27,822 nucleotides of DNA from an uncultured Clostridia bacterium (lineage in GTDB: Bacteria > Bacillota > Clostridia > Oscillospirales > CAG-272). The stretch is taken from contig CALBLD010000199.1 in assembly GCA_937895775.1 (NCBI GenBank), positions 1-27,822 on the forward strand, written 5' to 3'. How positions within the stretch are numbered: position 1 is the stretch's first letter; the number at the start of each line of letters is the position of its first letter. The notes below the pieces were generated by a model, which saw nothing but the letters and a program-made list of their open reading frames with translations, searched no databases and was not told where the DNA came from. This document shows positions 1-8,426 of this stretch, in pieces. Both the position numbers and the translations under genes were made by a program.

Positions 1-2
1 TT

Positions 3-1058
3 TTACGCAGGCTTATTCTCATCGCCGTGGCGGTCGTGACCGCCATATTCATATTCGATCTTTTCACCGGAAACGGCGACCGATTCCGATCGCTCGGCGT
101 CGGCGGCAGACCCGCCGAGACCGGGGACGAAGAAACTGCCGTCGGGGTGTCCGCACTTCCGCAGGACAATGCTCCGACCGTTTTTACCATTCTCGGCGGC
201 GATTTTGACACAGGTCGCGGCAAGGCACCCGAGGTCATACTGCTCTGCTCGGTCGGCAGTCGGGGAGCGAACATTGTTCAGCTCTCCGACCGCATATTTG
301 TCAGAAGCTCGTCGGACAGAACCCTCGGCGGGATCCTGCGCGACCTCGGCGAAAAAGATGCCGACAAGTTCGGCGAACTGCTGTCCGATCTTTTCGGCGT
401 AAAGCCGAAATTCACCCTTCGGGTGGGAAAGGAAGGCTTTGCGCGGATAATCGACTCGGTCGGGGGCATCGGCGCGACCCTTCCCGACGGCAGCATTTGC
501 AGTCTTTCGGGGAAAGAAGCAACAGAGCTTCTCTCCTCGGCATCCGACGGCGAATCCCCCGAGCTTCTCAGAAAAGCGGTAATTACCGGATTCTTCGAAA
601 AGGTCAAAAACGGAATATCTCCGCTGAAAGCCGTCCGTCTCGCCTTCAGTGCCTATCGGGAAACGAGCTGTTCGGTCGGAATTTTTGAGCTTCTCCCGCT
701 GATCCGCACGGCAATCGGCAAAAACGTCTCCGACTGCACCTATTTCAATCTTTGCGGAGAGGCGACTTCGAACGGAGAAAGATCGGTCGTCTGCCGCGGA
801 CTCTGCCGCGATGTAATCAACAACTACATCGCATACGGTTCGGTGTCAGAGGACGCATTTGACAGATACGAGCTTATGACCGAGCCGTCCGATCCCGAGA
901 CCGAAAAACTCTACCGTTTCACGCCCACTGTCGGAGATATCGGCATAACACTTCCGACCTCGGCATATCATTGGAATGACAGAAGCCGACGCCGACGCGT
1001 TCTCCGTTTCGCGGGCGACCGATCGCTTTTTGTCGCCCGAATCGAGAACCGAAAGTGA
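3..1058 (+). CDS. LCP (LytR-CpsA-Psr) family protein, degenerate, 5'-truncated by window edge
   Basis: LCP proteins are membrane-anchored enzymes that attach teichoic acids or polysaccharides to peptidoglycan on the outer face of the membrane. The reading frame is open to the left edge and reads LRRLILIAVAVVTAIFIF, the end of a membrane anchor, so the true start lies outside the window; the first in-frame start here is a GTG at 27. The LCP pattern is visible in order: a strand ending ILGGDFDTGRG, a second strand ILLCSVGS, the IIDSVGGIGATLP segment (family: VDalGGV.V.vP), LSGKEATELL (family: LdGe.AL.y) and a run of R/K plus helix. The usual catalytic positions are poorly kept: the Asp of the family's R-T-D-T motif and the PRD triplet are replaced (KAPEV and SDR). 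It may therefore not transfer polymers. It overlaps the next gene and is probably co-transcribed with it. Confidence 0.7.
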   Translation, partial: LRRLILIAVAVVTAIFIFDLFTGNGDRFRSLGVGGRPAETGDEETAVGVSALPQDNAPTVFTILGGDFDTGRGKAPEVILLCSVGSRGANIVQLSDRIFVRSSSDRTLGGILRDLGEKDADKFGELLSDLFGVKPKFTLRVGKEGFARIIDSVGGIGATLPDGSICSLSGKEATELLSSASDGESPELLRKAVITGFFEKVKNGISPLKAVRLAFSAYRETSCSVGIFELLPLIRTAIGKNVSDCTYFNLCGEATSNGERSVVCRGLCRDVINNYIAYGSVSEDAFDRYELMTEPSDPETEKLYRFTPTVGDIGITLPTSAYHWNDRSRRRRVLRFAGDRSLFVARIENRK

Positions 1059-1069
1059 CGGTGTTTTTC

Positions 1070-1579
1070 ATGAGCAACAAAATCAGTCTCCTTTTCTGCG
1101 TCGCCCTTGTCCCGATACTGCTTCTCTCCTCCTGCGCGCGTGTGCGGTCGGACGGCTCCGACTATCTCGGCTATCAGTCGGACATCGGAAGCTGTGAGGG
1201 GACCGCACTCTACAAGGGGAAGGAATACGGCATTGTATTTACACCCGACGGTGCAGGTCCGACCGTTGAAATTACCTCGCCCGAATCGCTCGCGGGCTAC
1301 CGCTTTATCGGACAGAGCGACGGCTGTCTGCTGAAATACGGCGATTTTTCGATGCTCTGCCCGAAAACCGAGCTGTTTGAAACGATATGCTCCTTTTTTG
1401 ATCTGAAAGAGGAAAATTTCATCGATGCCCGCATCGAAAAGGCGTCGGGAGAGAAGCTTACGGTCGTCAGCTTCTCGGACGGCGTTACCGTCTGCCTCTC
1501 CTCCTCGGGTGAGCTTCTGCGGGTTGAAAACGACACTGTCCGCTTTTCGGTCACCAAGATCAGACCCGCCGACAGATAA
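1070..1579 (+). CDS. Small lipoprotein of unknown function
   Basis: A type II signal peptide is visible: MSNKISLLFCVALVPILLLSSC, with lipobox LSSC and the lipidated Cys at residue 22, so the protein should be anchored to the outside of the membrane. The mature part of about 148 residues is predicted mainly beta (YKGKEYGIVF, LTVVSFSDGVTVCLSSSG), and I do not recognise its family. An alternative GTG start at 1055 overlaps the stop of the upstream LCP-like gene by four bases and would add five residues. I prefer the ATG at 1070 because it gives a standard signal peptide, although its ribosome binding site is weak. The tight link to an LCP homologue suggests an envelope role, but that is inference. 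Confidence 0.7.
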   Translation: MSNKISLLFCVALVPILLLSSCARVRSDGSDYLGYQSDIGSCEGTALYKGKEYGIVFTPDGAGPTVEITSPESLAGYRFIGQSDGCLLKYGDFSMLCPKTELFETICSFFDLKEENFIDARIEKASGEKLTVVSFSDGVTVCLSSSGELLRVENDTVRFSVTKIRPADR

Positions 1580-1613
1580 AAAAATTATAATTTTGCAGAA
1601 TAACTACATAATA

Positions 1614-1620
1614 TGACAAA
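1614..1620 (+). promoter_or_regulatory. Possible Spo0A box upstream of spoIIE
   Basis: TGACAAA matches the 0A-box core TGNCGAA at six of seven positions. In B. subtilis spoIIE is activated by phosphorylated Spo0A, so a site here would make sense. The motif is short and the match imperfect, and I could not place a convincing sigma-A promoter relative to it. Confidence 0.25.
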
Positions 1621-1635
1621 AGCGGCGGTCTGCGG

Positions 1636-1671
1636 GGTGTAAAATGCAGATATAGAACAACATTTTACACC
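1636..1671 (+). promoter_or_regulatory. Perfect 11-bp inverted repeat in the spoIIE leader
   Basis: The arms GGTGTAAAATG (1636-1646) and CATTTTACACC (1661-1671) are exact reverse complements around a 14-nt spacer. The right arm ends only a few bases before the ribosome binding site AAGGGG (1674-1679) of spoIIE. No T-run follows, so it is not a terminator. It could be an operator dyad or an mRNA hairpin affecting spoIIE translation. Confidence 0.75.
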
Positions 1672-1685
1672 GAAGGGGCTGATCC

Positions 1686-4067
1686 ATGATGCCGGAAGCA
1701 TTGGAACGTTTAAAAAAGAAGATGGAGAAGCTCTCCGACAAGGTCGGGAGCTTCATTTGCGCCCTCGGGGGAAAAATAGAGGGAATGTCCCCTCTTCCGC
1801 CCGAACAGACTGCCGCACTCCGCCGCCGCGCGGGTTTTTGTACCGCCTTTACCGTTCTTGCCTTTCTTATGGCATCCTCGACATCGCTTTTCGGGAGCAG
1901 TCCGTACGGACTTGCACTGCTCTATGCCGCGGGACACTCAAACACCGTTTTCGTCTGGCTGGGCGCAACCGCGGGTGCGATTGCGGGAGGCAGGGAGATC
2001 ATACCCTATCTCATAATCCTTGCGCTCTCGCTCGGTGCGAGATTCGCACTGTCGGGCGACCGATTCGGCGTGACCGACTGTCCGCTTTTCGGCGAGCCGC
2101 TGAAAATGCGGCTCATCCTTTCGACGGTCGCTTCCCTTTTTCTTGAGCTTGCCGGACTTCTTTCCGACGGCTTTTCGATGGGCGCACTCCTTTCGATAGC
2201 GGCGGGAGCGGTAATTACTCCGCTGATGACGGCGGTATTCACCTTTGCCTTTGACAAATCGGTACACTCCGCCCTTCGGGAAGGCTCGCTCTATCTTCTG
2301 CTCTATGTGACAATATCGGCACTTGCCGGCGAAACGCTGCCGGGCTTTTCGTTTGCGCTTATAGTATCTTTCATGCTCATTCTGCACACCGGAATCACGG
2401 CGGGGATATTCAGAGGCACGCTTGTCGGACTTGTCTGCGGCATTGCCTGCGGCGATCTCGGTGTCATACTCGCGGTCGCGGGACTGTGTGCGGGCGCGTT
2501 TGCGCCCTTCGGAACCGGAAGCGCGACCTTTCTGACGGCTGCGCTTTCGATCGGCATCGCCTTTTATTCGAGCGGCGGACTCTCGCTCGTAAGGATCACC
2601 GGCGACATAATCTTTGCCTCCCTGCTCTTTGTTCCGCTTGCCAAAGCGGGACTGCTCAAAAAAATAAAGCTTTTCGGGAAAAGCGACCGCTCGTCGGTCT
2701 GGTTTACCGATCCCGCAACCGAAAAGCGAGCCGAAGAGCTGCGGAGGGACAAGCTGTCAAAGCTGTCAAAGGCGTTTGACGAAATGTCGCTTGTCTTCAT
2801 GAAACTGTCCGAGAGCATGCGCTCGCCCGACAACCGCGAGCTTGTCGGCATCTGCGAGCAGGCGTTCGACAAAACCTGCGCACGCTGTCCGCTTTCGGGC
2901 GACTGCTGGCAAAAAAACTACATTTCAACCGACGCACATGTAAAAGAGGTTGCAAAACTGCTCTCCGAAAACGGCGGACTTGCTTACACACAACTCCCCG
3001 ATGATTTCAGGCGCAGATGCAGAAGAGCCGACCGCATAGTCCGCGAGATAAACGACGGCTACGCAAATTATGTGGAAAGCGTGCTGACCAAAGACAAATC
3101 GGAACTGTTTGCACTTGATTATGCGGCAGTTGCCGAGCTTCTGAAGGAGGAGAGTACCGACCGCGACAGGTCGGGCGACTATCAGCCGGACGACGAACTT
3201 TCGAAAACCGCGTCCGGACTTTTCCGCTCACTCGGCATGGTCTTTTCGGGAATCGGCGCGTGGGGAACCCGCAGAAAAAGCATCACGGTATCCGGGCTTG
3301 ACATCGGAAGCGTGACTGTGAGCAGCAGGCAGATCTCGGATGCGCTCTCAAAAGCGACCGGGAAACGCTTCGGCGAACCCGATTTCAGTTTCGAGGGTGA
3401 TTTTGTTTCGATGCGGCTGACCTCACTGCCGATATACAAGGTCGGTGCCGCCGTGTCATTTCAGCCGAGAAGCGGCGAAGAGGCAAGCGGCGACTGCGTC
3501 AGAACCTTCCATACCGACTCGGGGATGGTCTACGCGCTTATCTGCGACGGCATGGGAAGCGGACGCGAGGCGGCAACCGTTGCCGATCTTGCCGCGACCT
3601 TTCTTGAAAAAATGATATCCGCAGGCAACACGACCGCCCTCTCATTACAGCTTCTTTCAAACTTTCTCTGCTCAAGAGCCGCAGAATGTCACACGACGGT
3701 CGATCTTGCCGAAATCGATCTGTACACCGGCAGGATCCTTTTCACCAAATGCGGAGCGGCTCCCTCCTATGTTTTCCGCACGGGCAAGATATTCAAGGTC
3801 GATTCACAAAGCATGCCGATCGGGATAATGAAGGACATCTGTTCGGAGGAAACCGCGCTTGACTCGCAGGCGGGAGATATCGCCGTGCTTGCGAGCGACG
3901 GCGTGGGCGCGACCTTTGAGCAGACGCTCTGGCTACCCGAACTTGTGAACTCGGGCAGGAATCTGCCGCCCTCCGAGCTTGCCGACGCAATCCGCGCCCG
4001 GGCGGTGGTCGAAAACCGCGGAGCCGACGACGTCAGTGTTGCGATTATCAGAACCGAAAAAGTATAA
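1686..4067 (+). CDS. spoIIE: Stage II sporulation protein E (SpoIIE), PP2C-type serine phosphatase
   Basis: SpoIIE sits at the polar division septum of sporulating cells and dephosphorylates SpoIIAA, which releases forespore sigma-F. The 793-residue length is close to that of known SpoIIE proteins. About residues 50-320 form a block of roughly ten hydrophobic segments, followed by a soluble middle region with a cysteine cluster (CEQAFDKTCARCPLSGDCW). The C-terminal PP2C domain starts near residue 590. Its metal-binding acids are all present: GD in EEASGDC, CDGMGSG (about 619-625), LASDGVG (about 734) and ADDVSVAII near the end, so the enzyme should be active. Start ATG 1686 follows AAGGGG; ATG 1689 is an alternative. 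The gene runs towards the origin, against the replication fork, unlike the rest of this arm. Confidence 0.96.
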   Translation: MMPEALERLKKKMEKLSDKVGSFICALGGKIEGMSPLPPEQTAALRRRAGFCTAFTVLAFLMASSTSLFGSSPYGLALLYAAGHSNTVFVWLGATAGAIAGGREIIPYLIILALSLGARFALSGDRFGVTDCPLFGEPLKMRLILSTVASLFLELAGLLSDGFSMGALLSIAAGAVITPLMTAVFTFAFDKSVHSALREGSLYLLLYVTISALAGETLPGFSFALIVSFMLILHTGITAGIFRGTLVGLVCGIACGDLGVILAVAGLCAGAFAPFGTGSATFLTAALSIGIAFYSSGGLSLVRITGDIIFASLLFVPLAKAGLLKKIKLFGKSDRSSVWFTDPATEKRAEELRRDKLSKLSKAFDEMSLVFMKLSESMRSPDNRELVGICEQAFDKTCARCPLSGDCWQKNYISTDAHVKEVAKLLSENGGLAYTQLPDDFRRRCRRADRIVREINDGYANYVESVLTKDKSELFALDYAAVAELLKEESTDRDRSGDYQPDDELSKTASGLFRSLGMVFSGIGAWGTRRKSITVSGLDIGSVTVSSRQISDALSKATGKRFGEPDFSFEGDFVSMRLTSLPIYKVGAAVSFQPRSGEEASGDCVRTFHTDSGMVYALICDGMGSGREAATVADLAATFLEKMISAGNTTALSLQLLSNFLCSRAAECHTTVDLAEIDLYTGRILFTKCGAAPSYVFRTGKIFKVDSQSMPIGIMKDICSEETALDSQAGDIAVLASDGVGATFEQTLWLPELVNSGRNLPPSELADAIRARAVVENRGADDVSVAIIRTEKV

Positions 4068-4092
4068 AAACGCCGTCGGTCGGCGGGCAAAA

Positions 4093-4121
4093 AAGGGTCT
4101 GTGCTTTCGGCACAGACCCTT
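4093..4121 (-). terminator. Intrinsic terminator of the long leftward gene run (possibly bidirectional)
   Basis: A perfect 12-bp stem (AAGGGTCTGTGC / GCACAGACCCTT) with the loop TTTCG begins a few bases after the stop of the CofE-like gene at 4125. On the - strand it is followed by a run of T (complement of the As at 4089-4094), a textbook Rho-independent terminator. For spoIIE on the + strand the T-tract is weaker (TGATTTATCTTTC) but the hairpin may also serve it. Confidence 0.9.
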
Positions 4122-4124
4122 GAT

Positions 4125-4793
4125 TTATCTTTCTCTGATTATACACATCGGAACCCTGCGGTTGCCGACACGCATCGGCGCGTTGAGCATTACCGCTTCA
4201 ATATCACGGATCGGCAGTCCTTCCTCGGACGCCGCGATCCCCCCGCCGTTTCTGCGCGTATCGACTATCAGCGTCCGACAGCCGACCGTATAGGCTATCC
4301 TTTCGGCAACGGCTATCGCATCATCGGGACAGAGTGTCATGAGCATCCTTCCGTCATACGAAATGACATCGATGAATCTGCTCTGCCTTCCCGCGGCTTT
4401 GTAAAAGCTGTCTCTGCCGAAAAATCTGCCCGCAAGCGTTCCGACGACCATTCTGAAGCTCCCCAACTCATACATCGCGGCACTCATTACCTTCGGATCG
4501 CCGAAAACGGTTATTTCTCCCGTCTTTTTTACCGACTTCGACGCCCACTCGGCAAGTTTTGTTTTCTTCACCGCCGACAGATCGTAATATCTCTTCTGCG
4601 ACAGTGCGATCGACTGCGACGAAAAGACCAGCATATCGTCGGGGCGCAGTCTGTCGGTCAGATATTTTCCGGCAAAATCCTCCGGGCTTACCTCCCCGGT
4701 AAACTGGGGACTGCTCACGGCAATACGCATGAAAACCCTGCCGCCGATTGCCGCCTCGGTGACCGTATCTGCCGATTTCGGATATTCGCTCAT
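4125..4793 (-). CDS. CofE-like (coenzyme F420-0:L-glutamate ligase family) protein
   Basis: CofE adds gamma-linked glutamate to coenzyme F420-0. The family also has many members in Clostridia that are not known to make F420, where the role is unknown. The 222-residue protein keeps the family's pattern: RPDDMLVFSSQSIALSQKRY near the N-terminus (family: GDiiVva.KvVS.aeGr), a G(T/A)-x-x-GRFFGRDSFYKAAG segment (family: G.iGk.g.FY.vaG), VISYDGRMLMTLCPDDAIAVAERI, and a C-terminal RNGGGIAAS...PIRDIEAVML segment. No other F420 genes are visible here, so a true F420 ligase function is doubtful. Start ATG 4793 follows GAGG with good spacing. It lies 21 bp after mltG and is the last gene before the terminator. 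The family call rests on pattern recognition only. Confidence 0.6.
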   Translation of the reverse strand: MSEYPKSADTVTEAAIGGRVFMRIAVSSPQFTGEVSPEDFAGKYLTDRLRPDDMLVFSSQSIALSQKRYYDLSAVKKTKLAEWASKSVKKTGEITVFGDPKVMSAAMYELGSFRMVVGTLAGRFFGRDSFYKAAGRQSRFIDVISYDGRMLMTLCPDDAIAVAERIAYTVGCRTLIVDTRRNGGGIAASEEGLPIRDIEAVMLNAPMRVGNRRVPMCIIRER

Positions 4794-4814
4794 ATGCCGC
4801 CTCTTTTCCGCAAA

Positions 4815-6227
4815 TTACTCGTGTCCGCCGACTCCGCTTTCCAGCTCTTCTCTTTCCTTCTTTACCGCCGCTATATTCTTGTTGTGTTCGGCAAGCGTCT
4901 TTGCGTAAAGCATCGATCCGTTATAGCGTGACACAAAATAGTAGTAAGGACAGTTTTCCTCCGGATAAAGTGCCGCTCTCAGCGCGTTTATCGACGGATT
5001 GCAGACAGCACCCGGGGTGAGTCCTTTATATTTATAGGTGTTGTAGGGTGTATCGGTCTCAAGATCCTCGGGGGTTATCTCGTCGTGCCGTTTGCCCTCG
5101 GTATGTCTGAAATAATACTGCACGGTCGCATCCGAATCGAGCCGTCCCTCAAATGTCGCCGAATTCAGTCTGTTATGAAAGACCGCCGACACATATGTGA
5201 AGTCGTTGACTCTCTGAGCCTCCGCCTGTATCATGGACGCAAGAATTACCGCTTCGTCGGGGGTCATGTTTCTTTCCTCGCAAAGCGTTTTGTATTCCTC
5301 TCCGAACTTCTTGTTGAAATTGGAGAGCATTTTGCCTATCGCCACAGACTCTTTCGAATCCGAGAAGAAGCGGTAGGTGTCGGGATAGAGATAGCCGTCC
5401 AGCCTGTAATATCTGTCGGGCGACAGCTTATCTTTGTCCAGCCAGTCCATGAACCAGTAATCATATTTGTAATTCTCTATCGCATCGACAAAGCCTTCTC
5501 TCGTCCCTATCCCGTTTTTGACAAAAAGATCGATTATATCGTCTGTTGTCATAGTCTCGGTAAAGGTGATCGTGACCTCCGTCCGCTTCGGACGGGGATT
5601 CAATGCGGATATGATCGCGTCGTAGTTTGCCGCCGCCGAAATGGTATACGTCCCGACTTTGACATTGAAATTGTCCTTTTTCTTGAGCTGGACATAGAGC
5701 TTGAACATCGACGGATATTCGATGACACCCGCCGCCTTAAGCAGTTTCCCGACCTCGGACGCCGACATTCCCTCGCTGTCAATGACGACGGTATAGCTGA
5801 TCGGCTCGCCGTTTTCATCCTTTTCAAAGGTGAAAGCGAACAGGTCATTACCGATCGATATTATCACCACTCCGAAGATGATCCCGAGAACAAGGCAGAC
5901 GGTCACCACCGCGACCGCAGTGGCAAGCGAGCGGATCCCGCCGCCGTGTTCGCGCACCGTCTTTGTTTTTTTCTTTATCCTTACCTCGGTCTTTTCGACC
6001 CCGTCGGCAGTCAGCCCGTCAAAACGGGCGTTTTCGCTGTCGCAGGTCGTCGGCAGGTCGGTGTTCTTCATCCCGTCGTCGGGCGAAAATCCGATCTGTT
6101 CCGGATCGGGTGCCGCATTTTCGAAATGTGCGGGGTCGATCGGCTCGGTCGCCTCGGGAAGATTTTCGTCGGTCTGCTCCGCGAGCTCTTCCTTTTTGTC
6201 TTTTTTATCTTTTTTCAGAAAACCCAT
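4815..6227 (-). CDS. mltG: Endolytic peptidoglycan transglycosylase MltG (YceG-like)
   Basis: MltG is a membrane-anchored lytic transglycosylase that cuts nascent glycan strands and sets their length during wall synthesis. I start it at ATG 6227 (MGFLKKDKKDKK), which has AAAGGAAAG upstream; a longer frame to 6305 would run into the stop of the upstream gene and has no good site. The 470 residues comprise a charged, largely acidic cytoplasmic N-terminus of about 100 residues, one membrane helix (LATAVAVVTVCLVLGIIFGVVI), a LysM-like part (MSASEVGKLLKAAGVI) and the YceG catalytic domain. The catalytic Glu sits in ASMIQAEAQ, and conserved SDATVQYYF, TPYNTY and GLTPGAVCNPS segments follow. The organism's other septum or wall genes are not nearby; the CPBP protease gene lies just upstream. 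Confidence 0.93.
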   Translation of the reverse strand: MGFLKKDKKDKKEELAEQTDENLPEATEPIDPAHFENAAPDPEQIGFSPDDGMKNTDLPTTCDSENARFDGLTADGVEKTEVRIKKKTKTVREHGGGIRSLATAVAVVTVCLVLGIIFGVVIISIGNDLFAFTFEKDENGEPISYTVVIDSEGMSASEVGKLLKAAGVIEYPSMFKLYVQLKKKDNFNVKVGTYTISAAANYDAIISALNPRPKRTEVTITFTETMTTDDIIDLFVKNGIGTREGFVDAIENYKYDYWFMDWLDKDKLSPDRYYRLDGYLYPDTYRFFSDSKESVAIGKMLSNFNKKFGEEYKTLCEERNMTPDEAVILASMIQAEAQRVNDFTYVSAVFHNRLNSATFEGRLDSDATVQYYFRHTEGKRHDEITPEDLETDTPYNTYKYKGLTPGAVCNPSINALRAALYPEENCPYYYFVSRYNGSMLYAKTLAEHNKNIAAVKKEREELESGVGGHE

Positions 6228-6297
6228 AAGAATCTTTCCTTTTCGGTTTTTTTGAGTTTTTTGTCCCGCCGATTTCCGACAGTCCGCAAAAGTCCGG

Positions 6298-7209
6298 TCA
6301 CACAAGTGCGGCTATCACAAAGAAAAGCACGCAGATTATCAGTGTGGGCGAGAAAAACGCGCTGACCGCACTGTTTTTCTTACCGGGTGCCTTTCCCGAC
6401 ATGCCCGACGCTTCAAAATCCGGGTCATACGCGTATTCGAAATACACTCCCTCCGCCTCACGGAAGACCACGACGGCAAACGCCAGAAAAAGCGTGGTCA
6501 CTATGAATACCGAAAAGAGCACGCCTCTCGGCTGAAGCACCACTCTTTTTATATACGGAAGCAGGTAGACACTCATTATGTTGTTCGCAAGGTGAAGTAT
6601 CACCGATGCGTACAGGCTTTTGACCATGTACACCGACGCGGCAAGCACGACTCCGCAGAAAATACGCGCGGGCAGCTCGTCAAACGAAAAATGCGCCATC
6701 GCAAAAAGCACCGATGTAATAATTATTGCCGCACACGGTCCGTAAGATACATATTCGGAAAGCATAACTCCCCTGAACACAAATTCCTCGCAGGCTGCGG
6801 GAACTATGCAGAAGGTCAGTATGACATAGACCGGATTCATCGACGTTATGCTGTCGGCAGCCGACGACGCGGACACCGAACCGTCGGCAACCACTCCGAC
6901 GACCGTACTCCAGAGCAGGCTGACGGTAAGGCTTCCGAAAAGCATCACTCCGAGCAGTCCGATTATCAGCACCGCCTTGCCGGGCGCAAACATGCGCAGG
7001 CTCAGTTTTTTTGTCAGCGACAGTCCCGTCAGTTTACAGTAAAAGAGGGTGGGCAGTACGAATATCAGTATCTGCAAAACCATTGCCGACGCAAATGCGG
7101 TCTGCTCATCCTTTCCCCACAGCCATGTCAGCGAGGACGAGGCGGCGAGAAGTATATATATCACAAGCATCAGAAGCGGTGCTTTTACCGCTTCCCGCAT
7201 CTTTTTCAC
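6298..7209 (-). CDS. CPBP family intramembrane glutamic endopeptidase
   Basis: CPBP (Abi/CAAX) proteins are multi-span membrane proteases or related proteins that act in prenyl-protein processing, bacteriocin self-immunity or unknown membrane roles. The family motifs are complete: EEFVFRG at 141-147 (EExxxR), FAMAH at 169-173 (FxxxH) and HLANN at 206-210 (HxxxN). Around eight hydrophobic segments are visible, with a last pair near the C-terminus (SAFFSPTLIICVLFFVIAALV). Start GTG 7209 has AAAGGGGG about 11 nt upstream; an ATG three codons later has poorer spacing. The gene lies 42 bp after the folate gene and 70 bp before mltG. Nothing nearby points to a bacteriocin. Confidence 0.88.
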   Translation of the reverse strand: MKKMREAVKAPLLMLVIYILLAASSSLTWLWGKDEQTAFASAMVLQILIFVLPTLFYCKLTGLSLTKKLSLRMFAPGKAVLIIGLLGVMLFGSLTVSLLWSTVVGVVADGSVSASSAADSITSMNPVYVILTFCIVPAACEEFVFRGVMLSEYVSYGPCAAIIITSVLFAMAHFSFDELPARIFCGVVLAASVYMVKSLYASVILHLANNIMSVYLLPYIKRVVLQPRGVLFSVFIVTTLFLAFAVVVFREAEGVYFEYAYDPDFEASGMSGKAPGKKNSAVSAFFSPTLIICVLFFVIAALV

Positions 7210-7251
7210 TGTCTGTGCCGCCCCCTTTGCGGTAAATTTCGATAAAAATCA

Positions 7252-7851
7252 TCATTTCTGAAGAAAAATCGTCTCTTTTTCGGTCACAACGAGATCGGCG
7301 CGCCGATCATATCTGCCCCTCGGCAGTCTGTCCGACAGCAGTTCGCTGTAAATAACACCGATGGCGGTCGATCTGAAACCGACCATATAGCGGTCGTAAT
7401 AACCCTTGCCATAGCCGAGACGGTAGCCGTCGCGGTCGATCGACAGTGCCGGCATTATCACGATCGCCGATCCGCCGACATTTGCCTTATCAAACACCGG
7501 ACAGCTCTTTTTCGGCTCGGGGATACCGAACATCCCCGGCACAAAATCGGCATCAATGTCGCTTACCTGTCGGTAGTGCATCACACCGTCGTGGTCGGAC
7601 ACCGGGAAAAGCACCCTTTTCCCCTCCGAAATCGCCCGCCTTGCCAACGGAAGCAGGTTTATTTCGTCCTCCTTCGGATAATAAAGAAGGACGGCTTTTG
7701 CATAGCAATAGCAACGCAGTCCGGATATACGTCCGACTATCGCCGCGTCCATTTTTTCCTTCCGATCCCTGTCTATCGACCGTCTCTGTTTTAAGTAACG
7801 CTCGCGGAGCATATTTTTTTCGTCCCTCAGACTGTACGGGCTGTCATTCAT
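7252..7851 (-). CDS. 5-formyltetrahydrofolate cyclo-ligase
   Basis: This enzyme converts 5-formyl-THF to 5,10-methenyl-THF with ATP and so recovers stored folate for one-carbon metabolism. The 199-residue length is typical. An N-terminal K/R-rich helix (ERYLKQRRSIDRD) precedes strand VLLYYPKEDEINLLPL (about 54-69). The substrate loop FGIPEP is at 108-113, and the family signature LGYGKGYYDRY is at 145-155. Start ATG 7851 follows AAAGGGAG with nine bases between. It sits 23 bp after the DJ-1/PfpI gene and appears to be part of the same transcript. Equivalent names are ygfA, yqgN and MTHFS. Confidence 0.95.
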   Translation of the reverse strand: MNDSPYSLRDEKNMLRERYLKQRRSIDRDRKEKMDAAIVGRISGLRCYCYAKAVLLYYPKEDEINLLPLARRAISEGKRVLFPVSDHDGVMHYRQVSDIDADFVPGMFGIPEPKKSCPVFDKANVGGSAIVIMPALSIDRDGYRLGYGKGYYDRYMVGFRSTAIGVIYSELLSDRLPRGRYDRRADLVVTEKETIFLQK

Positions 7852-7874
7852 TCGGATATGCTCCCTTTCGTTCG

Positions 7875-8426
7875 TTATCGGTCGGCGATGACCGAGCTTC
7901 TGAGTTTTTCGGCTTCTTCTTCTCCGCAGAGCATCCTGACTGCGGCAAGTCCGAACTCGACGGCAACACCCATTCCCGCCGCCGTCAGTATCCTGCCGTC
8001 GGCGACGACGCTCTCGTCCGAAATGAGTGCGCCCTCAAGATACGCCTCGAATCCGGGGTAGCATGTTGCTTTTTTCCCTTTAAGGATACCGAGTCCGCCG
8101 AGCACCGACGGTGCGGCGCAGATTGCGGCGATGTATGTTTTTTCGTCATTTGCCGCCGAAACAATAAGCTCCGACAGCTTTTCGCAGGCGGCGAGATTTT
8201 TCGTTCCCGGCATCCCGCCCGGCAGAATCAGCATTTCGGCGTCCTCTCCGACGTCGGTTTCATCTATCTTCATATCCGCCTTCACGGCTATGCCGTGGGC
8301 ACCGACGACCTCGCGCTCACTGCCGACTGCAACGGTTGCGACCCTTTTGCCTGCGCGGCGAAGCAGATCGACCGGGGCAAGTGCCTCGATTTCTTCAAAT
8401 CCCTTTGCGAGAAAAAGATATATCAT
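7875..8426 (-). CDS. DJ-1/PfpI family protein (class I glutamine amidotransferase-like)
   Basis: Members act as deglycases, chaperones or putative proteases on damaged proteins; the exact substrate is not predictable here. I start at ATG 8426 (MIYLFLAKGFEEIEA), which has GGAG eight bases upstream and overlaps the stop of the kinase gene in an ATGA. The longer open frame to 8531 lies inside that gene and is unsupported. The 183-residue protein carries the DJ-1 features: Glu in GFEEIEA (10-16), LILPGGMPG (66-74), and the nucleophile elbow AAICAAP with Cys103. The sequence resembles the DJ-1 subgroup often annotated YajL/ThiJ. Confidence 0.92.
   Translation of the reverse strand: MIYLFLAKGFEEIEALAPVDLLRRAGKRVATVAVGSEREVVGAHGIAVKADMKIDETDVGEDAEMLILPGGMPGTKNLAACEKLSELIVSAANDEKTYIAAICAAPSVLGGLGILKGKKATCYPGFEAYLEGALISDESVVADGRILTAAGMGVAVEFGLAAVRMLCGEEEAEKLRSSVIADR

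Noticed and set aside
5085..6365. Long + strand open frame (426 codons) opposite mltG
   Set aside because: It is the reverse complement of a well-supported gene, has no family pattern, and is a usual by-product of the GC-biased third positions here.
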